Source: a virus. Taken from it: a stretch of DNA of 31,100 bases. The DNA lies in the IMG/VR virus record IMGVR_UViG_3300027162_000166, positions 1 through 31,100 of that record; one strand, given 5' to 3'. Numbering within the stretch: position 1 is the stretch's first letter; every line of letters starts with the position of its first letter. The translations under genes and the position numbers were made by a program. The notes beneath the pieces are model-generated. The model searched no databases and was not told where the DNA came from. It was given only the letters and a program-made list of their open reading frames with translations. Below, one piece after another: positions 23,261-31,100 of the stretch.

Positions 23261-23268
23261 TATTTATC
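23261..23268 (-). promoter_or_regulatory. T4-type late promoter
   Basis: GATAAATA on the minus strand, 22 nt before the ATG at 23238 and immediately downstream of the terminator at 23274-23302. It begins a new late unit for the 1211-aa and 535-aa fibre genes. Confidence 0.72.
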
Positions 23269-23302
23269 AAAAAAATAAGGATCCGGTTTAGGGATCCTTA
23301 TT
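23269..23302 (-). terminator. Rho-independent terminator of the 1514-aa fibre gene
   Basis: AATAAGGATCC (23274-23284) and GGATCCTTATT (23292-23302) form a perfect 11-bp stem with a 7-nt loop. On the minus strand the stem runs into a string of T (23275-23269). It begins 20 nt after the stop at 23322 and directly precedes the next late promoter. Confidence 0.9.
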
Positions 23303-23321
23303 AAAATGATTTGCTACTTTA

Positions 23322-23645
23322 TTATTTTGCTGCCTTGGCTTCTAACTGCTCTACTTTGCTACCTAGTTCTTTAACTGCTTCAATTAACAAAGCAACTAAT
23401 TTTTCGTAGCGAACAGCTTTTGTTCCATTGTCACGAGTAGCAACAATTTCTGGTAATATTGTTTCAATTTCTTGAGCAATAACACCAACGTCGTGCTTGC
23501 GAACAAAGTAACCATCTTCTCCGCCTTTGGCTTCGATGATTTCATCTTTCCAGTCAAATGTTACACCACGAACAGCATTGATCTTGCCCATAGCGTTAGA
23601 AATAACTGAAATATTTTCCTTCATACGCTCGTCTGAACTTGCGTA
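23322..23645 (-). other. S74 auto-processing chaperone domain within the 1514-aa fibre
   Basis: This stretch encodes the last 107 residues. The S-D-E-R-M-K spacing reproduces the Ser/Lys dyad spacing known from endosialidase-type chaperones (Ser and Lys five residues apart). The predicted released piece, from S1411, is about 104 residues. Confidence 0.8.
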
Positions 23646-26600
23646 TGCAGTTACTTCACCACCTGCATTAATAGCGCCACCTACGCCTAACCCACCAGTA
23701 ACCACCAGGGCACCTGTTGTTTTTGTTGTAGATGCCGTTGCGTCTGTAAAGCTAACTGCGCCTGACACTGTTAGACCGGTTAGTGTACCAACGCTGGTCA
23801 AGCTACTTGCTGTTACACCGCTGGCCAATGTGGCACCACTTAGTGTTCCAGCTGCGGCTGTTACTGTGATGTTGCCTGAGCCATCAAAACTTACACCGTT
23901 AATTGTACGAGCGTTTTGTAATGTCGTAGCTGTTGAGGCATTACCACTTAATGCAGCAGTAATTGTACCAGCACTAAAGTTACCACTGGCATCGCGAGCA
24001 ACGATTGCTGAAGCAGTGTTAGCATTTGTAGCTGTTGTGGCTGAATTACTTACTTTACCTGCGGTACTAATTGTTGATAGTTTAGTATCAGCAATTGATC
24101 CAGCCAACATTGTATTAGTAACAGTACCGGTATCTGTTGTATAAACGCCGTTGGTTACTGTTCCTGCATTGCCACTAACTGTACCTGTAACATTGCCTGT
24201 AACGTTGCCTGTCAGATTGCCTAAGAATGTACCAGCAACAAAAGTTTCGCTACCAACTGTCCAGCGATCGTTTGTTTCATCCCACACCAAACTAACATTT
24301 GTACTTGTTCCACGCTCGATTTCAATACCACCATCTTGGCTTGGGGCACCTGTTTCATCACTGTTTAAAGTGATTAAACTGTCACCAATGCTAACAGTAT
24401 TGCTGTTAACTGTGGTTGTTGTACCTTGAACTGTTAAGTTGCCAGTTATTGTGGCGTTACCTGAAATACTAATGCTAGCACTTGTGATATCATCACTGGT
24501 TAATGTACCACTAACTGTTACGTTATTAAATGTAACATTATCGCTTGTACCAACTGCCTGACCAATGCTGATCTGGCCACCACTGTATGTTACACCTGTG
24601 CCTGCACTTAAATGAGCACGAACTTCCGTAGCACTTGGGCCCGTGTAAGTGATTACACCTGTTCCGCTGTTGTAGCTTAGACTTCCGTCACCACCACTAT
24701 CTGTTACGCTGACTGCTGCACGAGCACGAGCGTCAGTATACCACAGATTAACTGGGCTGCCATCTTCGGCAATATCATCTGTTACCAATGTGCGTGTGCC
24801 GCCCAAGCTGACTGAACTACCATTGATTGTAATACTGCTGTTTTCCAAATTAGCATTAGTGATACCAGCACTACCACTTAGGTTGCTGTTGGTTAGACCG
24901 CTAATTGTATTGGATGCGGCAGCAATTGTTTTATTTGTTAATGTTTGTGTTCCAGTTAGTGTAGCGACTGTGCTATCAATAGCAATAGTTACTGCACCTG
25001 AACCATTGAAACTTGTACCACTTAATCCAGTACCAATCGTAAGTGCATTGGTTGTATTAGCTGTTACTGTTGTGCTGCCACCAAGACTTACTGAATTACC
25101 GTTAACTGTAATACTGCTATTAGTTAATTTGGCATTGGCAATACTACCTGCCAACATTGTGTTAGTAACTGAGCCAGTGTCGCCTGTAGTTACAACTGTA
25201 CCAGTTACATCTGGTAAAGTGATAGTTCTATCTGCTGTTGGATCTGTAACTGTCAATGTTGTTTCAAATGCATCAGCAGTAGCACCTTCAAATACAATGC
25301 TTGCGTCACTCAGTGTTAAACCACTAACTGTGGGACTTGTCAGTGTCTTGTTGGTCAATGTTTCTGTGCCAGCAAGTGTAGCGAAATCACCATCAGTTAA
25401 CGCTGCATTAAATTGAGCCTTTGTACCAGTAATGGTATTACTACCTAAAGATATTGTTTTATTGCTTAGTGTATCAGTAGAACTTGTAGTTGTAGCTGTT
25501 CCTGACGTACCTGCAATTGTTGAATTAGCTGGTAGAACAATTGTAGCACCGCTAGATGTAATTGTAGCACTGCCTAGTTTAATACTAGCGCCACTTAGAT
25601 ATAAATCACGGAATCTATATGTTTCACTACCTAAGTCATATATAACATCTGTATCTGGTATTAAATGGCCAGCGATCGTAGTTGCACCTAATGTTTTATT
25701 AGTTAAACTCTGAGCAGTATCTGTGCCAACTAGCGTGGTTGTTGCATCTGGTAAAGTGATAGTTCTGTCTGCTGTTGGATCTGTAACTGTCAATGTTGTT
25801 TCAAATGCGTCAGCAGTGGCACCCTCGAAGATAATACTTGCATCACCTAAAATCATACCTGTGATTGTTGGTGTATTGATTGTAGGAGCTGTTAGTGTCT
25901 TATTAGTTAAAGTCTGGCTACCAGTTAGTGTAGCAACTGTGCTGTCTATTGCAATTGTAACCGCACTGCTACCGTTATAACTAGTTCCACTTAGACCAGT
26001 GCTAATTGTTAGTGAGTCTAAATTAGTACCCAATGCTTTGCCAGAAATTGTGCTATTAGACAATTTATTATTTGCAATACTACCAGCTAACATTGTATTT
26101 GTAACAGTACCTGTGTCGCCTGTTGTAACTACTGTACCAGTTAGATCTGGAAAGGTAATTGTGCGATCTGCCGTAGGATCAGTAAATGCCAATGTTGTCT
26201 CAAATGCATCAGAAGTAGCACCCTCAACTGTAATACTACCATCAGTAATGACTAGAGCACTGATGTTTGGTGCGGTCAGCGTTTTGTTGGTTAAAGTTTC
26301 ACTTCCTGCTAGTGTAGCAAAGTCACCGTCAGTTAATGCTGTATTAAATTGTGCTACTGTACCGCTTACTGTGTTACTTCCCAAAGCGATTGTTTTATTT
26401 GTTAGTGTTTGACTACCAGTCAACGTGGCAACTGTGCTGTCAATGGCCACTGCTGCTGAAGAACCCTCACCAGGTGTATGTGTTACTGTAATACCTGTTC
26501 CAGCAGTAACATCACTCATATAGTTACCAGTTGTATCTGTGCCTAGTGCTACACTATTCGCTGCGATTGTAGCTGTCAATGTTGCATTGGCACTGCCGTC

Positions 26601-27866
26601 GATACTTACACTACCTGATAAATCGCCTGCCAATGTGATAGTGCGACTATTGGCCCATGCACTGGCTGTGGTAGCATTACCAGTTAATGCACCAGTAAAG
26701 CCTGTAGATGTCACACTGGTTAGGCCTGCTATTGTTGTAGCTGTTGCGCCCAAACTGACCGATGTAGAACCAATTGTAACACTACTATTTGCTAAATTAG
26801 CATTGGTGATACCAGCACTACCACTTAAATTAGTATTTGTTAATCCACTGATCGTGTTACTACCTGCTGCAATTGTTTTATTTGTTAGAGTTTCTGTGCC
26901 AGCCAATGTAGCAAAATCACCATCACTTAGTGCTGTGTTAAACTGTGCCACGGTCCCTGTTAGTGTATTACTTGTTAAGTTAATTGTTTTGTTGGTCAAA
27001 GTCTGTGTAGCTGATGTCCCTGTCATTGGAATATATGTTGAACCATCGTTAGTAAATTCCCAAACATCACTGCTTTCATTCCAACGAATTTGCACTGCTG
27101 CTTCGTCACCACGCATTACACGAATGCCGGCGTTTTCTGTTGGGCTGCCTGATGTAAAATTACTGTTTAAATCAATAATGTTATCAGCCAAACTGATTGT
27201 TTCACTATTAACAGTTGTGGTTGTTCCGCTTACTGTTAAGTTACCACCAATGACTAGGTTACCACTTACTTCTGCTGCATCGTTAATATAAACTTTACCT
27301 GATCCATTTGCTGTTAATGTTAAATCTGTATTAGTTGTTTTGCTAGTGATTGAGTCTATTTTTATTTGATTACCAAAAGCAATGGCATTTCCATCGCTAC
27401 TTGTTACGTTTGATCCTGCTTCGATAACCAATGTACCTTTGATTGTTACAGTGCCAGAACCTGTAGGATCTAATTCAATATCACCGCTACCACTTGTTTG
27501 AATAACTAAGTTTTGGTTAACATCAGCACTAACAATAATATTACCTGAACTTTCTTCCAAAACCTTTTGACCGTTAACGTATAATGATCCTGGACCAACG
27601 TAAATGTCCTTCCACATCTTACTAGAACTACCTAAACTATATGTATTATCTGTTGCTGGAATAATGTCGGACGCCAATGTTCCGCCACCTAAGAAACTTT
27701 CCACTCTTGCATCACGGTAGCTAACCTCAACTACGCTACCTGCACCATTTTTCATAAACACTTTGCCGTCTGTTGTATTAAGTGCCAATTCACCTAATGT
27801 CAGCTGGCCACCGGTAGGCACTGAACTTGCAGTGCTACTACGCTTGTGTAAAATTGTATTTGCCAT
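23322..27866 (-). CDS. Giant tail fibre with C-terminal S74 intramolecular chaperone
   Basis: This 1514-residue protein starts [20 protein letters not shown], with [17 protein letters not shown], a fibre N-terminus resembling the Mtd_N domain. Residues about 66-280 are a third, more diverged copy of the fibre cassette. The long shaft repeats TLTNKTI, ITNANL and [12 protein letters not shown] units and has a second [20 protein letters not shown] block near the end. From about residue 1408 comes the S74 intramolecular chaperone: [13 protein letters not shown] with the Ser-Lys dyad S1411/K1416, [36 protein letters not shown], and a final coiled coil. Such domains trimerise fibres and then cut themselves off just before the Ser, here near 1410/1411. 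RBS AAAGGA is 7 nt from ATG. A strong terminator follows. Confidence 0.92.
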   Translation of the reverse strand: MANTILHKRSSTASSVPTGGQLTLGELALNTTDGKVFMKNGAGSVVEVSYRDARVESFLGGGTLASDIIPATDNTYSLGSSSKMWKDIYVGPGSLYVNGQKVLEESSGNIIVSADVNQNLVIQTSGSGDIELDPTGSGTVTIKGTLVIEAGSNVTSSDGNAIAFGNQIKIDSITSKTTNTDLTLTANGSGKVYINDAAEVSGNLVIGGNLTVSGTTTTVNSETISLADNIIDLNSNFTSGSPTENAGIRVMRGDEAAVQIRWNESSDVWEFTNDGSTYIPMTGTSATQTLTNKTINLTSNTLTGTVAQFNTALSDGDFATLAGTETLTNKTIAAGSNTISGLTNTNLSGSAGITNANLANSSVTIGSTSVSLGATATTIAGLTSVTSTGFTGALTGNATTASAWANSRTITLAGDLSGSVSIDGSANATLTATIAANSVALGTDTTGNYMSDVTAGTGITVTHTPGEGSSAAVAIDSTVATLTGSQTLTNKTIALGSNTVSGTVAQFNTALTDGDFATLAGSETLTNKTLTAPNISALVITDGSITVEGATSDAFETTLAFTDPTADRTITFPDLTGTVVTTGDTGTVTNTMLAGSIANNKLSNSTISGKALGTNLDSLTISTGLSGTSYNGSSAVTIAIDSTVATLTGSQTLTNKTLTAPTINTPTITGMILGDASIIFEGATADAFETTLTVTDPTADRTITLPDATTTLVGTDTAQSLTNKTLGATTIAGHLIPDTDVIYDLGSETYRFRDLYLSGASIKLGSATITSSGATIVLPANSTIAGTSGTATTTSSTDTLSNKTISLGSNTITGTKAQFNAALTDGDFATLAGTETLTNKTLTSPTVSGLTLSDASIVFEGATADAFETTLTVTDPTADRTITLPDVTGTVVTTGDTGSVTNTMLAGSIANAKLTNSSITVNGNSVSLGGSTTVTANTTNALTIGTGLSGTSFNGSGAVTIAIDSTVATLTGTQTLTNKTIAAASNTISGLTNSNLSGSAGITNANLENSSITINGSSVSLGGTRTLVTDDIAEDGSPVNLWYTDARARAAVSVTDSGGDGSLSYNSGTGVITYTGPSATEVRAHLSAGTGVTYSGGQISIGQAVGTSDNVTFNNVTVSGTLTSDDITSASISISGNATITGNLTVQGTTTTVNSNTVSIGDSLITLNSDETGAPSQDGGIEIERGTSTNVSLVWDETNDRWTVGSETFVAGTFLGNLTGNVTGNVTGTVSGNAGTVTNGVYTTDTGTVTNTMLAGSIADTKLSTISTAGKVSNSATTATNANTASAIVARDASGNFSAGTITAALSGNASTATTLQNARTINGVSFDGSGNITVTAAAGTLSGATLASGVTASSLTSVGTLTGLTVSGAVSFTDATASTTKTTGALVVTGGLGVGGAINAGGEVTAYASSDERMKENISVISNAMGKINAVRGVTFDWKDEIIEAKGGEDGYFVRKHDVGVIAQEIETILPEIVATRDNGTKAVRYEKLVALLIEAVKELGSKVEQLEAKAAK

Positions 27867-27884
27867 TTATTTGTCCTTTCGGAT

Positions 27885-27977
27885 GGGTCAGGACCACCAT
27901 TGGTCGCCCTGCGGGTCAGGCTGGCTTAGTGCCAGCGCCCTGCGAGTCAGGTTGGGGAGTGGTGCTCCCCAACGCTC
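27885..27977. repeat. Array of three tandem hairpin units between two fibre genes
   Basis: Plus-strand units have the form G(G/A)GTCAGG, then a palindrome, then CGCCCTGC. Unit 1 is 27885-27912 (palindrome GACCA-CCAT-TGGTC). Unit 2 is 27913-27943 (GCTGGC-TTAGT-GCCAGC). Unit 3 is 27944-27977, with a 9-bp stem 27951-27959 / 27965-27973 and a right flank shortened to CGCTC. The flanks are conserved while each palindrome differs in sequence but stays paired. The junctions can also fold, as CCTG-CGGGT-CAGG and CCTG-CGAGT-CAGG. No stem is followed by a T-tract on the minus strand. The array is GC-rich, begins 2 nt beyond the stop of the upstream fibre gene, and ends just before the next gene's ribosome site. 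It resembles a double-hairpin or REP-like element; function unknown. Confidence 0.8.
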
Positions 27978-27979
27978 AA

Positions 27980-30900
27980 TTAAAAACTACCACCGTCGAT
28001 TTGAACATCACTATCAAGTGTTACACCTAAGTCAACAGGATAGGGGTCACCGTTACTGTCAACAAACTTAATTGCACCGCCCTGATCCTTGATCCTCACA
28101 CTGCCTAAGTGAATTGTGTTACCGCTTAGATACAAGTCTCTCCAACGCTTGCTAGCACTACCTAGATCGTATGTGATATCAGTTGCTGGGATGATATTTG
28201 TATTTAATGTTCCATTTCCTAGGAATGTAGAAACCAATGTGTTACTGTAGTACTTATTAGTGCTACCTTCACTGATGTCATCTGTACTATTTGGTGCTGG
28301 ACTGAACACACCCAAGCTAAAGTCTAATACTTCAACAACTTCACCAGCTTGTGGGGTACCACCCAATGTTAATGTTGTTCCAGCTACGCTGTAAGTATCA
28401 CCTTGTTGTGGAACACCAGAAACTGTAACAATCAAATAGTCTCTGCTTTCTGGAGCAACGTTTAGTGTAAAGCTACCACTGCTACCGTTAGCTGTAAAGC
28501 GTTGACGACGCATTGTAAAGCCTGACAATGGACTAGCTTCAAATGTGCTAGCTGATGCGTTCCAACGAATAACGTCGTTGTCAGCGATACCAGTGATATC
28601 AACATCATTTAGTTCAGCAATGCTATGGTTACCGATGTCACTAACTTGACCAGTCACATTACCAGTTAAATCACCAGTTACATCAACATGGATATTATCT
28701 GGTAAACTCACTGTTACTGTTTGGCCACTAACAACGGTGTCAATCTCGTTAGCTGTTCCAGCAATTGTTAGTGTCTCTGTTTCTAAATCTACTGATCCAG
28801 TTCCTGTGTCACCTGCGATTGCTAATGCGTCAATGGCATTTGTTGAATCATCAACATATTGCTTTGTTGCTGCATCTGTACCAGCTGTTGGGGTTGCCAA
28901 GTTAGAAATTGTATTGCTGCTAACATCAATAATGCCACTAAATGCGTCTAATTGAATGTCGCCACTTGTTGTGCTAATTGTGTCTCCAGCAAAGTTAATA
29001 CTGCCTAAACTAGCTGTTATTGCCTCGACATCGCTGGCATCAACATTTGTTATAGCCAATGTACCTGAGCCAGAATCAAATGTCATTGCTGCATTGCCAG
29101 TTACTTCACCTGCTGTACCTGCAAACATAACATGAGTAGCATCGATGTCGCTAATCGCAGCACTGGCCAATGTTGCCTGTGCGCCAACATTAATATTTGG
29201 AACACTGATTTCATTGTTGCTTGCATCATATGTCAACTCTGCATCATCGTCTAGCAGGCCACTTGCGCCAGCAAATGTAATACGTCCAGATGTCAATGCA
29301 CTGTTTGTGATATTTGTAGCACTGATTGCATATGTACTAAAGTCGCCACTAAAGCTAATGCTACCACGATCTGCACCACCAGAGCTAGCTGTGCTTGTGA
29401 TTGTTTGTGTACCTAACTCAATACTGCTACCACTTAGGTATAAATCACGCCACTTGTAACTAGCACTACCCAAATCTTGTGCTTCATTAGCAGCAGGAAC
29501 TAGGTCGCCTGTTACACTACCAGTAATGTTCATATTCACTAAGTTTAGTGTATTTGAACCAGCAGTAAATGTTAGATCTGCATCATCAACTAGCTCATCG
29601 CTGGCACCAACAAATACCACACGAGTTGGTGTTAGGCTTGTAACAGTTAAGTTAGCTACACTTAAGTCGCCTGTCATTGAAACATTTGGAACACTTAGTG
29701 TATCAGTTGTTGAGTTATATGTGAATACATCATCATCAACTAACGCACCGCTTGTGCCAGCAAATACTACACGAGTGGCTGTTAAATCGCTAACGATAGC
29801 ACTTGCTAAAGTAGCTTCTGTAACTACGCTAATATTCTTAGCAGTTAGTGTATCTGTGCCTGCATTCCAAGTTAGGTCAGCATCACCAGTTACTTCGCCG
29901 CCTGCACCAGCAAACATAACGTGTGTAGCTGTGATATCTTGAATCGCAGCACTTGCTAAGTTAGCTTGTGTGCCCACTGTGGCATTTGTTACTGTTAGTG
30001 TGTTTGTGCCACTGTTAAATGTTAAGTTAGCACTGTCAACTAATGCACCGCTTGTTCCAGCAAATGTTACACGACCGTTTGTTAAGTCGCTAACTATTGC
30101 GCTTGCAAGCGTAGCTTCTGTTGCTACACTTAGGTTAGCCATATCTACTGTGTCGGTAGCTGTGTCAAATGTAAAGCTGCTGTCATCACTTAGCAAACCA
30201 CCTGTTCCAGCAAATGTGATTCTAGTTGCTGTCAAGTCGCTAAATGTAGCTGATTTACCAGTTACAGCACCACCCACGCCACCAACATGTACTGCGCTAA
30301 AGTTTGTAGCACTTACTGTGTCAGAACCTGTGTTATATGTAAACTGTGCATCATCAACTAGAGCACCACCTGCACCAGCAAATACAACACGGGTAGCTGT
30401 TAGGTCTTCAACAATGGCACTTGCTAATGTTGCTTCACCATCAACATCTAAAGTTCCGCCAACTGTTGTATTACCAGTCACCGCCAGTGTGCTACCAAGT
30501 GTAGCAGCACCATCTGCATTAAATGTGCTGTCAAAGTCAACTGCACCTGTTGCATGTAGTGTGTTATTGATATTTGTAGCGCCAGTTACATCCAATGTGC
30601 TGCTTAATGTTGTCGCTCCAGTTACACCTAAAGTTCCACCAACTGTGGCATTTGCGCTCATTGTTGTGTTACCTGTAACACCCAATGTACCACCAACTGT
30701 TGTATTACCAGTTACAGCCAATGTGCTACCAAGTGTAGCAGCACCATCTGCATTTAGTGTACTGTCGAAATCAACTGCACCAGTTGTGTGTAGCGTGTTA
30801 TTAACTGTTGTAGCGCCAGTAACAGTCAATGTACCGCCCAATGTAGTATTTCCATCTACATTCATTGTGCTATCGAAGTCAGCTGCTCCAACTGTGTGCA

Positions 30901-31100
30901 ATGTGTCGCTTAGTGTTGTAGCACCTGTAACATCCAATGTACCAGCAACTGTGGCATTCGCGCTCATTGTTGTGTTACCTGTAACATCCAGTGTGCTACC
31001 AACTGATGTTGCACCTGTTAGTGTTGATGTACCAGCTACGCTTAAGTTATCACTTAACGTTGCTGCACCAGTAACATCCAGTGTGCTACCAACTGATGTT
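27980..31100 (-). CDS. Giant repetitive tail-fibre protein, N-terminus outside the window
   Basis: The frame is open to the right edge; 1039 residues are visible and the true start lies beyond 31100 (internal Met codons such as the one at 30967 sit inside repeats). The rightmost part is built of VTGATTLSDTLHTVG-type shaft repeats with FDSTLNADGAATLGSTLAV blocks. Then come eight units of the form TATRVVFAGTSGALVDD, five of them spaced exactly 50 residues apart (29042-30406). A fibre block DLGSASYKWRDLYLSG occurs twice. A domain near MRRQRFTANGSSGSFTLNV precedes a final RWRDLYLSGNTIHLG and ends in VQIDGGSF. The hairpin array starts right after the stop. This is probably a shaft of a long or short tail fibre; the exact type is not determinable. 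Confidence 0.85.
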   Translation of the reverse strand, partial: TSVGSTLDVTGAATLSDNLSVAGTSTLTGATSVGSTLDVTGNTTMSANATVAGTLDVTGATTLSDTLHTVGAADFDSTMNVDGNTTLGGTLTVTGATTVNNTLHTTGAVDFDSTLNADGAATLGSTLAVTGNTTVGGTLGVTGNTTMSANATVGGTLGVTGATTLSSTLDVTGATNINNTLHATGAVDFDSTFNADGAATLGSTLAVTGNTTVGGTLDVDGEATLASAIVEDLTATRVVFAGAGGALVDDAQFTYNTGSDTVSATNFSAVHVGGVGGAVTGKSATFSDLTATRITFAGTGGLLSDDSSFTFDTATDTVDMANLSVATEATLASAIVSDLTNGRVTFAGTSGALVDSANLTFNSGTNTLTVTNATVGTQANLASAAIQDITATHVMFAGAGGEVTGDADLTWNAGTDTLTAKNISVVTEATLASAIVSDLTATRVVFAGTSGALVDDDVFTYNSTTDTLSVPNVSMTGDLSVANLTVTSLTPTRVVFVGASDELVDDADLTFTAGSNTLNLVNMNITGSVTGDLVPAANEAQDLGSASYKWRDLYLSGSSIELGTQTITSTASSGGADRGSISFSGDFSTYAISATNITNSALTSGRITFAGASGLLDDDAELTYDASNNEISVPNINVGAQATLASAAISDIDATHVMFAGTAGEVTGNAAMTFDSGSGTLAITNVDASDVEAITASLGSINFAGDTISTTSGDIQLDAFSGIIDVSSNTISNLATPTAGTDAATKQYVDDSTNAIDALAIAGDTGTGSVDLETETLTIAGTANEIDTVVSGQTVTVSLPDNIHVDVTGDLTGNVTGQVSDIGNHSIAELNDVDITGIADNDVIRWNASASTFEASPLSGFTMRRQRFTANGSSGSFTLNVAPESRDYLIVTVSGVPQQGDTYSVAGTTLTLGGTPQAGEVVEVLDFSLGVFSPAPNSTDDISEGSTNKYYSNTLVSTFLGNGTLNTNIIPATDITYDLGSASKRWRDLYLSGNTIHLGSVRIKDQGGAIKFVDSNGDPYPVDLGVTLDSDVQIDGGSF
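29042..30406 (-). repeat. Eight-fold TRVxFAGxxGxLVDD repeat in the partial fibre gene
   Basis: Eight protein repeats carry (T)RVVFAG or THVMFAG, then a G-x-L-V-D-D or E-V-T-G-D turn, then TYN-x-x-T-D-T-L. Counted from the Met at 30967, the repeat starts fall at residues 190, 246, 296, 346, 396, 446, 559 and 609. Repeats 2-6 and 7-8 are spaced exactly 50 residues (150 nt). The exact period suggests one shaft layer per unit. Confidence 0.75.

Noticed and set aside
16261-27291. Many long plus-strand open frames opposite the fibre genes
   Set aside because: They are antisense shadows of Thr/Ser/Gly/Val-rich coding. Their Val/Leu/Pro-rich translations have no motifs or ribosome sites, and the minus-strand fibre genes explain the sequence.
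28000-31100. CRISPR-like array in the repeated DNA at the right edge
   Set aside because: The repeats keep an open frame, are protein repeats without constant direct repeats and unique spacers, and match fibre shaft motifs.

Overview
The window reads as part of a lytic T4-like myovirus genome. It has neck and tail-completion genes, a run of very large repetitive tail-fibre genes (one ending in an S74 intramolecular chaperone), and four exact T4-type late promoter octamers (one TATAAATA, three GATAAATA), each 18-25 nt upstream of a start codon. The host is probably a betaproteobacterium, perhaps freshwater Burkholderiales. This rests on a porin of the Burkholderiales Porin_4 type and a lipoprotein whose acylated Cys is followed by a run of eight Gly, a style common in that group. 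Host and phage identity are inferred from protein style, not from a search. Almost the whole window is coding; the longest gap is 183 nt (4313-4495). No tRNA, IS, integrase or CRISPR was seen.

Layout. (1) 1-157: end of a plus-strand gene that begins outside the window. (2) 160-4312, minus strand: an outer-membrane-directed block, with a porin that has its own sigma70-like promoter and its own hairpin/T-tract terminator (a moron layout), followed by a small zinc-metallopeptidase-like gene behind a consensus promoter, a conserved-type hypothetical and an FG-GAP lipoprotein. (3) 4496-7710, plus strand: two virion genes (neck-like and gp15-like tail completion), a NUDIX hydrolase and a small hypothetical. 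(4) 7655-13535, minus strand: a glycosyltransferase, two small phage proteins, then four 2-oxoglutarate/Fe(II) oxygenases and one flavin halogenase-like enzyme in an AT-rich stretch, bracketed by two paralogous small proteins. (5) 13537-31100, minus strand: the fibre/adhesin module, with an FN3 plus Gly-rich adhesin, a small virion protein, and fibre proteins of 566, 535, 1211, 1514 and more than 1039 residues that share cassettes.

How the parts may work together. The fibre module recognises the host. The S74 domain would trimerise and mature at least one fibre. The porin and lipoprotein would be made by the infected cell and sent to its outer membrane, where they could change permeability or block other phages. 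The oxygenase/halogenase group could modify host molecules or virion proteins.

The points most worth a second look are the porin moron, an array of three tandem hairpin units (27885-27977) between two fibre genes, a hairpin that both resembles a terminator and buries a Shine-Dalgarno (8907-8933), the bracketed oxidative cassette, and a fibre cassette kept nearly identical in protein while its synonymous sites have diverged.
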